DNA of 64,000 nucleotides, taken from Calvatia gigantea. Taxonomy: Eukaryota > Basidiomycota > Agaricomycetes > Agaricales > Lycoperdaceae. The position numbers and the translations under genes were made by a program. The stretch is taken from the NCBI GenBank assembly GCA_025093985.1, contig JACAAK010000011.1:1302001-1366000 (forward strand). Reading direction: 5' to 3'. Positions 25,239-37,501 of this stretch are shown one piece after another. Each line of letters starts with the position of its first letter. Position 1 is the first letter of the stretch. The notes beneath the pieces are model-generated. The model was not told the DNA's origin. It was given only the letters and a program-made list of their open reading frames with translations, and made no database searches.

Positions 25239-27763
25239 TCAACCCAGGCTCCTGAAAACATTCTTGCTTCCACTGCGAATACCCTTCCTCCTCTGAGTCC
25301 TTCCCTTCCTCTCCGCCTCGCTGATGTCAACTTCCTCCATGCCACCTCTCTCCATACCCGCACCAAATGATTCAACGCCTTTCCTCTTCCGTTCTTGACC
25401 TTTCCCACTTTTCTTTCCTCTTGAACCATCTTGCTCCGGATTGTCGTTGGGAGATGAAGCTGAAGGCGTCCAAGTGATTTCCATGCCACCATCTTCACTT
25501 CGTCGGGAGGGGTTGCCCATACGATTTTTCTTAAACGTTGGTGTGGTGGAGAAGTTGGACCTGCGTTGGCCAAAGGACGCATTTCTATCTGCGCCCCGAG
25601 CACTGTCCCTGGTACGCATGGGAACAAGATTGATATTTGGAACCCGCATCTGGGGTATTTTACGATTGTGGGTTTGTGGAAGACGGGCGTGAGGTTGAAT
25701 TTCTGCGGCAAAATGTCAAATTATATAAGTGGGATCGGGAACAACTGGACGTACCTCCAGCGTCACTGCTGTCTTCCGACGACGAATCATCATTAATCCC
25801 ACTCCCGCTTTCACTGTCGGTCACTCCAAGGCCATCCGACGACACTTTATCACTTTCCTCCTCCTCATCCTCCACTGCCGTCCTCGCTTCCCTTTGCGCA
25901 GCAGCCGAAGGGTTAAGCAATGCATACTCCCTACTATTCTCATCAATGGCGAATTCGGGATCCTCAAATACTTTGGCAAAACGGGGATCACTGAGCAGAT
26001 TGGGTCTTTTCAAAGCCCTCTCGGCATCTTTCATCCCAGCATCCTCACCCCCACCCTCTCCTGCTTCAACAGCAGCCTTCCTGGCCTTTTTCCTCTCCTC
26101 GCGCTTCTTCACCCTCTCCTCCTCTTTGAGAATCTTCTCTGCAAGCGCCTTGTTAATCTTGACTCCAGGATCTTTCTTGCTACGGATGCGAGTCTCTGCG
26201 AGTTTTTCCATCTTTTCACGGACGAGTTTCTCGCGATGTTCGGCGTAAGCGAAAGGATTCGTGATGATACGTGCAGCATCATATAGTTTGAGCGAGACGA
26301 AATAACCATGCATATATGGCTTGAGCATAGGTGTGCCGATGAGGTGATCCAACCCCAATCTAATAAGGGGTAGTGTAAGTCTATGGTTCTGAACAGATGG
26401 TAAAGGGGGAGGGGTACGTTTTGAGTTCGTTCCGCTCGACGAATTTGTAATCTTCGTAGACAGAACGTGTTGTTTGGTCTTCCATTTCTTCTGTGATGTT
26501 TTCCAAGAAGCTAGCCCAGCGAGGTGCTGGGCCAAGTTGTGGAATGTAGTACACCGCCATTTGGATACCCTCGTTCGCAGTCATCAACAATCCACTGCTA
26601 GGGACGTGATAAATGTCATTAAGATCGCTTGCGGGAGTTATTGACACGAAGTTGTCCGAGGGCTAATGGGGTGTCAGAACTAGAGGTGAAACCAAAAAAT
26701 GGAATGACAAACCGAGTTTCTATCCCATACTTTGACAACTTTTTTATCCGCACTGAGTACCATCCCATCACCAGCCATCCGGCTCCCCCCCTCAATCCAA
26801 ATGACCTTCTGGATGGGCAGACCATACCCTTGGTCCTTAAGTGCATATGATCGCGCGGCACGAATATCGTAGAGCAGCGTGTGTCCCGTATTTGTGCCCA
26901 CAGCGTAAGACAGTCCATCTGGTCTCGACGCCATTACCGTTACGCTCAGCACCTCATCCAAACCAACGCCCATAGAAGAAAGCAGTCTTTGCTTCGGCAG
27001 TCGCAAAGTCCCGACTCGGCTCCTCGAGCGCGGATCCCAAAACTGAACTGTCCCATTTCCGTCAATACCAAAACCCAGAAGCTGGTGTGCCGGATTGATG
27101 TCTATAACGTTCACTCCTAAAATCTCCCCGCCCGTTTCGTCCGTTTCGAGGACGATCGGATTCATGAAACGTCCCTGGTCTAGGTTGAGTCGGTAGACTT
27201 CATTTCCCGAAGCAGAGATGTAGGTATCGCACGAAGGAAAGTGATAGGCTAATGAACGTCCGAAGCGTGGGATGCGGGTTCGGTAGTGAAAACCACCCTG
27301 TGTGTGAAGTTCGACGCTTCTGTCGCTTTGCAGATGTATTGACTTTGTCCAGTCGTCAGATAACATCTAGAAGCCACTTTCAGCACCAAGCTAAAACTCT
27401 AGTAATGAAGCATAGGAGAGGTAGAAACAACTCACGCACAACAAAATCAACGTTTTCCGCATCCGAGTGACGCTCAAATTTAAGCGTTAGTTGGTCAAGG
27501 TCCCACACTCTTATTTGAGGCTTGTAGGTCCCAGTTGCAATAGCGTGGTGCCCATCTCGAGTTGTTTTTATTTTGTTGCTCGCCTCAGGGAATTCGAAGC
27601 CTTGAATGAGTTCAATGGTTCCCTCTATATGTTCCCGTACAGCTCTTTTTCCCTTCTTTGCCGCAGCTCGTTTTCGTGTTAGCCAATCCGGGAGCGACGA
27701 CGACGAACTCGCGGTTGCTCCGTTGACAGTGTATACCTTGACATCGGGATAGACTTTAGCCAT
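25239..27763 (-). CDS. ENP2: Ribosome biogenesis protein ENP2/NOL10
   Basis: Predicted exons: 27763-27440, 27366-26713, 26662-26418, 26359-25755 and 25702-25239, about 763 aa. It is a nucleolar WD40 protein of the small-subunit processome needed for 18S rRNA maturation. The N-terminal two thirds are the beta-propeller with family hallmarks: ATGTYKPQIRVWDLDQLTLK, LSDDWTKSIHLQSDRS, FWDPRSRSRVGTL, LKDQGYGLPIQKVIW, YYIPQLGPAPRWASFLENIT, and HLIGTPMLKPYMHGYF in the NUC153-like region. A Lys/Glu-rich coiled coil and acidic stretches follow, and a basic tail ends in GSKNVFRSLG. I placed the start at the Met before AKVYPDVKVYTVNG because known relatives begin there. An in-frame ATG at 27814 would add 17 residues. 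All four introns keep phase. Confidence 0.93.
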
Positions 27764-27963
27764 TTGTCCTGGTACACGAGTAACAAGATCCGACATTGGA
27801 GATACCCCAACCAAAAGGCGTGCTACAATCCGAGCGAAATGACAGGATGGTAAGGGGAAGGGGCTAAACTTATCATCACCTTGATAATTTTCTCAGGAGC
27901 TTAGATCCGGATTTGCTGTGCATACCACGTGACTCGAGCCACCCTGACTTTGTAATCCGTGCC
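27764..27963. promoter_or_regulatory. ENP2 upstream flank
   Basis: About 200 bp between the ENP2 start and the transposon. It should contain the ENP2 promoter. A CACGTG string at about 27927 (in ACCACGTGAC) is an E-box-like site; its function is not shown. Confidence 0.3.
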
Positions 27964-27971
27964 CTGTTCAC
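27964..27971. repeat. Target-site duplication, left copy (CTGTTCAC)
   Basis: An 8-bp direct repeat identical to 28789-28796, directly flanking the hAT-like element. Confidence 0.85.
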
Positions 27972-28722
27972 CAGTGTTCTCCCGACTAGTCACTGTCTGC
28001 CCGACTGGTCGGATTATATAATGCAGTCTGACCAGTCAGGGAGAGGTCGGCTGATGGTCATAACTCGCAAGGCTGCCAGTAAAGGCACAACATACCTAAT
28101 GTAGACTAGTCCCTTAGCCACAATATACAATACTTATAAGTCTGGAAATGCCAAAAAAAAGGACGTGTCGGACAAGTTGAGAGCATTTACTAATACTCTT
28201 ACTGTCTGGAAACCCCGCTCGCAAATCAGTCACCAAAATGTGTTCATAACGGACGGCAAAAACTACAAGACTAATCATGGTTATCACGGTGGCTCAAACA
28301 AGAGTCATAGTATAATATTACTACCCACCCAGGATGTCCCACAAGCTGCGAGGGGGCCTAGCTGCCCTACAGATGGCGTTGAACATCCAGGTCTCCCCTA
28401 AAGTGCCCCCTGCTTCCTTCACTACACATGTCCCTATTCCACTCAACCTGACCCAAGCAACTTTTTGACTTCACACTCCCTTCCGAAATCAACAAAGGAC
28501 TAGAATTCCGTTGGCATATAGACGAGGTTCACCTTCACGTTGTAGAGAGGATGCTTAGTGCTACGTTAATAGCTTAATAATACTTAAATTGTGCGATATA
28601 ATGTTGTCAAGTTCAGTACCTTCAAACTGTGCAGCCGAGTGTGGTTCAGGTCAGGGCCAGCAACATTGCTGACTTTCTCACGTGGGGGGTGACTGGTCGG
28701 ACGGGGGTCGGCTGTGGTCAGA

Positions 28723-28753
28723 CAGATTTTGATTGACCTCCGATCAAAATCTG
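28723..28753. repeat. Inverted repeat inside the hAT-like element
   Basis: CAGATTTTGAT and ATCAAAATCTG form a perfect 11-bp stem with a 9-nt spacer. Confidence 0.85.
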
Positions 28754-28755
28754 AT

Positions 28756-28776
28756 TGACCAGGTCAGACCTGGTCA
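28756..28776. repeat. Near-terminal palindrome of the hAT-like element
   Basis: TGACCAGGTC and GACCTGGTCA are perfect inverted repeats around one base, just inside the right terminus. Confidence 0.85.
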
Positions 28777-28788
28777 CTGCGAACACTG

Positions 28789-28796
28789 CTGTTCAC
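28789..28796. repeat. Target-site duplication, right copy (CTGTTCAC)
   Basis: Identical to 27964-27971; see the mobile element. Confidence 0.85.
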
Positions 28797-30722
28797 AAGT
28801 CCAACTCACCTATTTCTCATCTGGTCTATGCTCATAGAATCCGAACAATGAGTTTGCTTATAACTATGTATACACTTTGCCAGCGAGTCAATGTGACACA
28901 GTTCATATCGAAGATAATCAAAACCATATTGATTTTTAAAAAAAGTGTAAAGTGCGTTATATTGAAGGATAAACTTTTTAAATTTAATATGATATCAATA
29001 TGACCAGTGTCATACCGACTCGTCGGCGCAGTGTATAATAATAGAGTCCAACCGCAAAAACAGCCATATTGATTGCTGTGTTGGGTGTGACGGACCATGG
29101 TGTTGGCTCCGCAACTTATCAATTTAAACACGAACTTGTGAAGTTGTGCACGCCCCAACTGGAATTGCATTAATTCATACGTACTCTCAGTCCACCTGGT
29201 TGCGCAACCCAGGTCTCCTTGGTCTACACATCACCTGTGTTACGATTCGCGAAGCTTACCGGAAATTATGCATGGTTGTCGGCGATAAGGAACCTGACCA
29301 CCGCCATATCCACCTCTCATGCTGGTGAAACGCTGTTATTTGTTTTAGAATAAAATGTTACGACTCGCCGAGTCGGGAGACCACCTCACGATCGGGGCCC
29401 TAACACCATCGACCACTGAGATCGACACCAACTCCTCGACCCCAGAACAGGACTTCGCATTATAGGGAAAACAGGAGTAGGGGCATATTCCACCGTTCTT
29501 TTTTCACAAAGTACTATTTCCGCCCACCCGCGGAGGGGTTGCGATCTCCGCCCTGTGAACCGCGCCCAACTCATTTCCTGTCGCAAGTCCGTCCCTGCGT
29601 GAAATAAGGAATTCTTTGGAAGTCGGCGGAGGGAATAACCAAAGAGAAGTGGAAGCGCCGTAAAAAAAAAAAATCGCCACACCGTCGGAAAACACAGCGT
29701 TACCCCTACTGGTATCTTCACTGGCCAGCCTCGCAGCCATTCCAGGCGATCTCGTCGGAATTTAGAAGATCGACGATGTTGCCGTTCACAAGGATGTCCG
29801 CGTTAGTTGGCTTGGGGAAATAAACGAGGGTTATTCCTTGATCTCTTTATGGGATATTCGGTTTCGCTTGAAGCCTGAGCTAAAAACAGCCCAATTTTCC
29901 CTCCTTGCAGCGTGGTCATGATTACTTTACTAGCGTGTAACAAATTTACCTTAGTTCAATTTTCAGGTCAAAGAAGTTGTAAGGTAGATATTTATCTTCA
30001 TAGCCCCTTTCCTCATCTGGTAACCCATCCATTGGCAGATGCTGGCACCCATGCACCTCGTTGATATAAGTTAAGATCAATAGGTAGGCCGTCGGTTGCG
30101 ATCAGGTTACGATCAAGGAATCAAATATCCCAATTTCCAAAGGCTCAGGGCAACAACTTGATGTGATCACACGACCATCGATTATAGGTTCTGGTGACCC
30201 TTGGTGACCCCGAACTTACCCCCTTGAGGAATTATAGGAGGCGGTTTTTCAACTGCTAGGGTCTTAAAAGGACCTCGCTTTCTTTTGCAGTTCAGTTCGC
30301 TCAACCCAATTGCTAATCTCCTGACAGGCGAGCATTACCTGCTGGCTTCTGTCACGTCAGGGCAACCGCTCGAACGCTCAAGCGCTCATACGTGGCCATT
30401 TGTTCTAGCAAGAGGGTTCACACAATTTGTCCAGGGTTCAGAGCGGGCGTCACTTCGGATGGGGGGGACACAAAACGTGGACCTACACCGACACAATGTC
30501 AATAAGTCTTCAGCAAAAAGGAATGATGGCGTCCCCCTCACAACCAACACCAATGCACAGCTGTCGCTGTTTGGACGCCCACTGCGACGTAAAAGCGAGT
30601 GAAACGTCGATGTCTGCCAAAAATCCTGAGTTTCGAGCTTACATAAGCTGAACGCCACGTCGTGACCTTTTGACACGTTAACCGCCAACTCAACGGGTTT
30701 ACCAGTCTCATCCACTACCACC
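28797..30722. other. Intergenic region, no gene seen
   Basis: About 1.9 kb between the transposon and the SURF4 gene. It has an AT-rich patch (28900-29000), a perfect short palindrome CGACTCGCCGAGTCG at about 29360 and several weak short frames. The last few hundred bases should contain the SURF4 promoter. Confidence 0.5.
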
Positions 30723-31857
30723 ATGTCCTCGAGAATCAACATAGCGCGTCCTCAAGCCTCTTACACTGTTGATCCTCATGGCCTGTCCAACTCGAGGCCA
30801 TCCTCAGGCTACAGGGCCGCTAACCCCGATGACCCACTCGAGAAAATCCGCGCTGTCAGCAAACAGATCGAGGACAACATCGAAATATACTCGCAACCCC
30901 TCAAACCTCACTTGCCGGCAATTGGGCGTTTCTTGATCGTTGTGACCTTCTTGGAGGACGCGTTGAGGATTGTTTCACAGTGGGGTGACCAATTGTGGTA
31001 CTTGCAACAGTATGGGTCAACTCGTTCACTGTTTTGAAAATCTAATATTTATCCAACAGACACCGGAAGTTCCCTTGGGGCATCTCTCACCTTTTCTTGA
31101 TTCTCAATGTCATTGTAAGCAGAAAGAACAAAACACAACTCTTGCGACTCTCAATATACTATCCCAGGTCATGTTGAGCGCATCTTCCGCGGTTATCATG
31201 AAGCGCTATACGGAATACGCTGTCGCTGGTCTCCTCGCTGTTGTCATCATTCAAGGTTTCGGTTATGGCCTAATCTTCGACTTGAACTTCTTCCTCCGCA
31301 ATCTTAGTGTCATTGGTGGCCTCTTCATGGTCTTCAGCGACTCAATGATTTCCCGTAAATCAGTATTTGCAGGCCTTCCTACACTTTCGGAAAACGACCG
31401 CCGGAAATAGTACGTGGTCATCATATTTTCCATTGACCAATCGTTTAACCTACATCTAGTTTCCTTCTGGCCGGTCGCGTCCTATTAATTTTCCTTTTCC
31501 TTGGGTTCATCCTCCAAGGTGAATGGAGTTTCATCCGCGTCTTTGTTTCCATCGTTGGTTTCGCTGCTTGCATTATGGTTGCCATTGGTTTCAAAGCCAA
31601 GTGGTCAGCTGCATTCTTGGTGGTAGTGTTGAGCATCTTCAATGTCTTTGCCAACAACTGGTGGGCGGTCCACTCTGCGCATCCCCAGCGCGATTTCTTG
31701 AAATATGACTTCTTCCAGACACTATGTGAGTGTTGCTCGTCTCCACACCGTTTCCACTGTCTTACTCTTATCTTCAGCAATCGTTGGTGGGCTGATCCTC
31801 CTCGTCAACATGGGACCAGGCGGTCTTTCCGTCGACGAGAAAAAGAAGACTTTCTAA
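30723..31857 (+). CDS. ERV29: SURF4/ERV29 ER-to-Golgi cargo receptor
   Basis: Predicted exons: 30723-31009, 31060-31114, 31168-31409, 31460-31725 and 31778-31857, about 309 aa, the usual length. It is a polytopic membrane receptor that loads soluble secretory cargo into COPII vesicles. Family landmarks are LKPHLPAIGRFLIVVTFLEDALRI near residue 65, several hydrophobic segments, and [40 protein letters not shown] near the end. The C-terminus is KKTF, a dilysine KKxx retrieval signal that fits cycling between ER and Golgi. All introns are GT..AG and keep phase. The start is the first ATG of the frame, with a short cytosolic N-terminus as in relatives. Confidence 0.95.
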
Positions 31858-34296
31858 TCGGCGTCTTCAGCCTTATGCTTTCGGTCTGTTACTGCAGTGG
31901 TTTTGTATGCGACTAGATTCCTGTTCGAAAATAGCACTCTTTTACTCGTGAGCCCAATGCCGTAATTTCGCACGTTCCGGTTTCGGTTAAGAAAGTCATT
32001 CGACTTGTCGGTCCTAAAATACCTTGCGTCCGTTTAACTCCATGTTTGTTGAATTTGAGTGCAACTTGGCTAATTCAAGGACTAAATTTACAACAATGCT
32101 TCGCTTCGGCACCAACCTGGTAAATCCCCTAGATTAGCTAACAGAGTTAGAGACTTCGTCCTAGCTGATTGTCCCAATGGAAGCTTCATTAACACCCACT
32201 TGCTCCCTGATCAGTCCTCATTCGCTAGATGGTTAATGGTTCTTTATCGGTTGCCTTCCTTCGGCAGCTTCCATCCGACAGTGGGGTGGCAGAATCAATG
32301 TCATCAGAAGAACAGGATCACATCGTGCAAGCTTGGCCTTGAGAAAAACCATCTGCGATTTTCACAACGCTCCAAAGCAGGCGCCTGAAGCAAGGAAGGC
32401 CCGACTTCGTTGGCGAGCTTACCAAATGGCCATTCACCGTTTTTTTTTCTAAGAACTCGGACTTAAATCACACCCGCACTTACTGCGCAAGGTCATCGTC
32501 CTGATGATGGGGATATGATGCCACCGAACAATCGAAGTAACTCAAGCTGATTAGTCAAGCGTGTAAACTCACTTTTGACCACCTGGACAGTTTTCTCCAT
32601 GGAACCTAAAACAGTTCTTGAAGAATTAGTGCGTGTGGTCACAGTCGGACATTCTTGATCGGTTATCCCAGGTTTGTGGTTCTGAAGTGGGTGCTCAGAC
32701 ACGCTTCTGATATTTTAGGACTGGCTTGAAATAATGGAGGCCTTGATCGATCTTTTCCCCTAAGAATATCTTATCCGAGGTCATAAGAGGAGCTTGCCGT
32801 GCATAAAGAGGCCGGCAAAGTGGGAGGACGTTGAGACGACTCTATATCAGAATATCCCCCACTCACCATTCATTTATGCGCATTAATTGACGCCCTCATA
32901 TCACCCACCCCCCTCACGAAATCCTGCTGAAGCCCCTGAAACATTGGAAGTTGACTCCTGTTGCTCAAGTCGAGCGTTTGATTGGGCCAGCACCTGCTGT
33001 GGAGCAGAGGTTACGGAAATGAGCCTTAGTACTTCGGCGCGGGACGACGCCACCATCAAGAGGTGTCTGTCATGGTTTGCCATAGGAATTCTTGGGATAA
33101 ATCAACTTCGGTGATCTAGAGGCATGAGCCGTCCGATTCGACTGCAAATGCCACTCCCCGACCCGGCCCAGTGTTCCAAGTAAACTAGTATGTCACATCT
33201 GGCATCCCGAGCACTAGGCTCTAGCGATGTATCCGGGGTGTTGGGTGGTACCCAAAAGCCCCTGTTCACGTATTCTGAACGCATGGGCCTGGGGATGCGG
33301 GGGTTGGATTCTGAGCCTAACGGGTCGTTAGCTTCAGGTCACCCAGTCCCGGGCTGTGAACCGACCCACAACGTCCTCAAGGCAAACTGAGCCAGTGGAG
33401 CACAAAAATGGCATAAGCCTAAATTCGGATTTGGGTTTTGGGGATCGGGGGCGGTGGCCCAGTCACCACGGGTGTAATCCTGTGTGGATCTTTTCAAGAG
33501 AAGACCCTCTAAGAAAGCGGGGAGATCCCAGTTCAACCAGAGGCAAAGAAAGTGACCAAATATATGGGAGCCGCAGCACTTTTAGCGTGTGGGTTTGGAG
33601 CGTTTAAGAAGCCTGTTACTTCAGGTATATCAGCGCTGACTGGAAGGACAGAAAATGTAAGACTGACGTATTGGCATGTCGTCTTTAATTCATAAGTCCG
33701 AGGACCACAAACAAGATATATCAGGAAGGAAGAAGCACCCAAACATTATACAGAGCCAAACCTCTGGGGTACTGAGGGACGCAATCTCGCCTCAGGGTGA
33801 ATACAGGGAGACAGGCCAGAAAGCTCAGACAGTGATATGTTTATTTGCGATTTAGACCGGTGGCCTCTCAAGTATCACCAGAGGGGTTTGGGTGAAGGCG
33901 CATGAGGTGCACCAGACGAAACCCGCCAGGGGGAAGATGTCGGAGATAGAACTAGCCCTCGGAAGTGTCCGTGGGTTGGATGGTGAGCAGGGAAATCAAT
34001 GGTTGCTAGTGGACGCCGATGGGGTGAGACAAACAACATCCCAGGCCACGTCAAAAGTCTGGGATGGTGGCAAGGACATCCGATTAGTGAGTGCCTGAAG
34101 CTATCCCGTAGCTCAGAGGCCATCGTCATGTTTTCGTTAGTTTCCAAAACACCAATCAATTAGGGCCGTCGTATCTGAGGAGGGCTCTCGGGACGAGCCA
34201 GGGTTAGTCGCGCAGCGCATGTAGAGTGGGATCCACCTTGCCCAAAAACATAATGTTGCATGCGTAAGAGGCAACCGATTCCCAGTCGGTATGGGT
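31858..34296. other. Intergenic region, no gene seen
   Basis: About 2.4 kb after the SURF4 gene. Several frames of 60-95 codons are present on both strands, but they overlap each other and resemble no family. No RNA gene or repeat was recognised. Confidence 0.5.
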
Positions 34297-34677
34297 TCAT
34301 TTGAGTGAGAGTTTCTGAATTGAGTCAGTAATCATATCTGGCTGCAATTCGATTTCATTACCGATGGTTGCCAAAGCTTCTAATCCGGCTTGAAATGTGG
34401 TGCGACTATAGCCATAAGACTTAACTTTAACATTGACTTTGGTCGAGCCTCGACCAAAATCGCGAAATTGACGGTAGGAACGATCCAGGCTCACTTCATC
34501 GGCCGAAGGATATTTGAGGTGTGCGATGAACAAAGGCGTCCGTGGGTACTTCTGTGGTAGGGTGGTGATAAGCGAAACAGCTACTTCTTGAGGTCTGAAG
34601 TTGTCTGTTATGTTGGTGTTTTGGCCGAAGTTCGGGTTTGCGAGAGGTTTATGGCCGTGGGAATTTGTAGATGAGAA
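34297..34677 (-). CDS. Possible 3' exon of a small unknown gene
   Basis: An open minus-strand frame of 126 codons runs from 34677, just after a CTAG acceptor-like site, to a stop at 34297. It has ordinary protein-like composition, for example TTLPQKYPRTPLFIAHLKYP and NVKVKSYGYSRTTFQAGLEA. There is no in-frame ATG at its start and an in-frame stop just upstream, so it would have to be a downstream exon. I could not find a convincing first exon in the 260 bp before the MutY gene. It matches no family I recognise. It could be a small gene divergent from MutY, a relic, or chance. Confidence 0.3.
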   Translation of the reverse strand, partial: FSSTNSHGHKPLANPNFGQNTNITDNFRPQEVAVSLITTLPQKYPRTPLFIAHLKYPSADEVSLDRSYRQFRDFGRGSTKVNVKVKSYGYSRTTFQAGLEALATIGNEIELQPDMITDSIQKLSLK

Positions 34678-34940
34678 CTAGACCAGGCCGTCAACTTCTT
34701 TGATTTAATGGGCTCAAATTTTGGAGTGGTTTTGATAAGACTTGAGGACCGTTCTGGTATTAAAAAAGGGAGAGATAACGAGTTGTGGTTTTTATGTAAG
34801 TATTTATCCAACTTCTATTAACTGCGAGCTGTCACGTGGCGCAACACGACCAGCGTATCCGCTGTGACACAAGTATCTTGTCCTCGTCGCAGTTGTTCTC
34901 GGCAAGAGATCTCCATAGACGCCTATTGCCCAGTTTATCC

Positions 34941-37062
34941 ATGTCCAAACGCCCTGCCTCCCGGTCATTATCGGACTCCGAGTGGGGCGACAAGGATGAA
35001 GTATTGGCGTCACCTAATTCCGAATCAAACAGCTGGGAAAACGCGTCAGACAAACCTCGAGGCTCAAAAAAACTAACCGTCAAGAAATCAGCTGCAAAAA
35101 AAAGAAAGACAGAAGGCAAGATGCGGGAACCTTCCCAGAGTTGCGGGAGAATTCTCGAAGTCGGGGATTCCATGCATCCTAGATCTCGGCATTTGGTCCG
35201 GTCTGCTGGTCCTGCCCGCACCGCTTTGTTGCAGTGGTTTGCCTCGGTTCGTGATTTGCGTGGCATGCCATGGCGGAAACCTTCGGGACTTTCTGAAGGA
35301 CAGGAAGATCGTGCCCAAAGGGCCTATGAGGTAACGCCCACGCAACACAGTCCATTGCTTGACGAAACTCATCCTTGTGCAGGTATGGGTATCCGAAGTC
35401 ATGCTTCAGCAAACTCAAGTAGCGACGGTCATACCTTACTACAATCGCTGGATGGAGACGTAAGATTCTCTCGAGCGATTTCCCCGTCAGATGGCTCTGA
35501 ACTGATGGTTCTTGCTAGATTTCCCACCCTCAATGACCTAGTGGGTCGAATTCATCCCATACATGCACTTGGTCGGATTTATACCTTTAATTAGGCCAAA
35601 GCCGATGTGGATCAAATCAATGCCTTGTGGAAAGGGCTTGGATATTATCGCAGGGCCCGTCGTCTGCTCGAGGGGGCAACCATCGCTGCTAGAGAGTATG
35701 GTGGTAGACTTCCAGATAATGCAGAACAGATGCAGGCGAAGATTCCCGGAATCGGCCGGTATAGTGCTGGAGCCATCTGCTCTATAGCTTATGGTGAACG
35801 AGTTCCCGTTGTAAGTGTCCCGTTTCTCATATCTACCAGAGGATTTACCGGAAGGAGGTAGCTCGACGGCAATGTTCATCGATTGCTTAGTCGCTTCCTT
35901 GCACTTCATGCACCGCCAAAAGCCAAAGCGACGGTAGACATACTGTGGCACGCAGCTGGTATCATGGTACAAGCAGGTCAATTTTAATTCCTAATCTGCC
36001 GAGTTGGGGCTTATGACATCTATATACCTCGGGATTAGATGAAGGCCAGGACGCACCCGATCCCGGCGATATTAACCAAGCGCTGATTGAACTCGGGAGT
36101 ACGGTGTGCAAAGTGCGGGAACCTTCTTGTGTAACATGTCCGCTTCGGTCATGGTGTTCCGCTTATGCACTGGCCAATAACCATGAAATTGGTCTTGTAC
36201 GTCTCCCACGGTCTCTCATCTACCCTAGGACTGTCATCGATTACTTCACAGGGCCTTTCAGACATTGAAGACGCCTGTGATATTTGCGAGCCGGTGGCAA
36301 GGGGATGTGCGGTAACTATCTTTCCCATGAAAGCCGACCGTAAAAAATCTCGAGAAGAACTGGATATTGTCAACGTGGTTGAGTGGCGCCATGGTTTTTC
36401 TCATCAGAGATTCTTTTTACTTGTGAAAAGGCCTGAGTCTGGTGTGTTGTATATTCATGCTGGATCCCAACTTCTAATAAATGATCTCACCTAGGCTTGC
36501 TGGCTGGACTGTATGATTTTGCTACATCGGCGAATGTCCCTAAAAACATATCGTGCCAAGCCGCCAAAGATACATCATTGGGACTCCTCGGTGTGCTATT
36601 TGGGCGGGTATTTCGTGAAACCACTAGCCTGCCATCAGGGCGCAGGGCTAGTGGCAAGGACACTGGGGAAAGCTATGTGGTGAAAATATCCATGGTTGGG
36701 GACATTTCACACATCTTTTCGCACATCAAGAAAACCTACCGAGTGGTCTGGATCTTGATGACGGGAGGCGATAGGCCACCAGAGTTTGATCAAAATTATA
36801 AGCCGAACGAGTCACTGGATAAATCCCCGGAGCCACGGAGAAACCGAAGTAAAACTTCTCATAAGAACTTAAGCGGAGTGTCAACCTCCACGGAGAAGTT
36901 GTGGTTTCCCCTCGACGAAGTGGCGGACGCTAAGTAAGCGTATCGATTTTCTTTTAGGAAGGAATTTAATGCGGATTTTGAATTTGTAGTATGGGAACAG
37001 GTTCCATGAAAGTATGGAATATCGCAAAAATGTTTTGGGAGGAAAATGCAGAAGACAGTTAG
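34941..37062 (+). CDS. A/G-specific adenine DNA glycosylase (MutY/MUTYH)
   Basis: Predicted exons: 34941-35330, 35383-35459, 35519-35540, 35595-35810, 35862-35976, 36039-36196, 36252-36441, 36495-36933 and 36990-37062, about 559 aa. It removes adenine mispaired with 8-oxoguanine in base-excision repair. The catalytic Glu is about residue 135 in [10 protein letters not shown]. The helix-hairpin-helix is [11 protein letters not shown] and the catalytic Asp is about residue 237 in LDGNVHR. The [4Fe-4S] loop has the expected spacing C-x6-C-x2-C-x5-C at about 297, 304, 307 and 313. A C-terminal NUDIX-like domain with [20 protein letters not shown] is the 8-oxoG reader. The N-terminal 90 residues are basic and Ser-rich, a possible nuclear signal. 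I start at MSKRPASRS; an in-frame ATG at 34836 would add 35 residues. Exon 3 is only 22 nt. Confidence 0.95.
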
Positions 37063-37501
37063 TGGCTCGGGCCAGTATGGTGCCCAATGTGAGAAGCCTT
37101 CCGGGAAGGTAGCAGCACCAAATGCTTTTATGAATGTGATAAGCTTGAGGTTAGCCTTCCAACGATTTTTTATGGGGCACGCCCAATTGTCCCGTCAAAG
37201 AGGTATTAGCCATATTTAATGTTGCACATCTTAATCGGTTTGCGTGTACATGTATGTTTGTTAGACTTCCTTTCGTTCCTCGTTTGGTATTGAAGGATTC
37301 TCAAGAGAACAAGAAAACTGAGGTTCCCGCATCGCATACTCCATTTCTCACGTAGATCATAGATGTATCGTCATCATCCTCGTATTTGTGTCACGTGATT
37401 ATTGTCCCGTGTCACGTTACTGCACTACCAGTTCTTTCTGACACGTCGCTTTCCAACCTTTTCCTTGTGGAACACGTTCTTTACTCTATGTCAAAATACA
37501 G
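37063..37501. other. Intergenic region between MutY and DNAJC11
   Basis: About 440 bp. It should hold the MutY terminator and DNAJC11 promoter. Two GTCACGTGA/GTCACGTTA-like strings occur near 37390-37415. No gene seen. Confidence 0.4.

Larger units (their letters stand above)
27972..28788. mobile_element. Non-autonomous hAT-like DNA transposon (MITE-like)
   Basis: An 817-bp element bounded by short terminal inverted repeats: CAGTGTTCTC at the left end and GCGAACACTG at the right (reverse complement CAGTGTTCGC, one mismatch in ten). It is flanked by a perfect 8-bp duplication CTGTTCAC, the size typical of hAT elements, and the CAGTG start also fits hAT. Subterminal DNA at both ends has many GACTGGTC/GACCAGTC-like motifs, as expected of hAT transposase-binding sites. 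There is no open frame long enough for a transposase, so it would have to be moved in trans. Near the right end lie an 11-bp inverted repeat (28723-28733 with 28743-28753) and a 10-bp one (28756-28765 with 28767-28776). The intact duplication suggests a fairly recent insertion. Confidence 0.85.

Noticed and set aside
25637..26248. 203-codon plus-strand frame rich in Ser and Leu
   Set aside because: It is the complement of the acidic/basic C-terminal region of ENP2.
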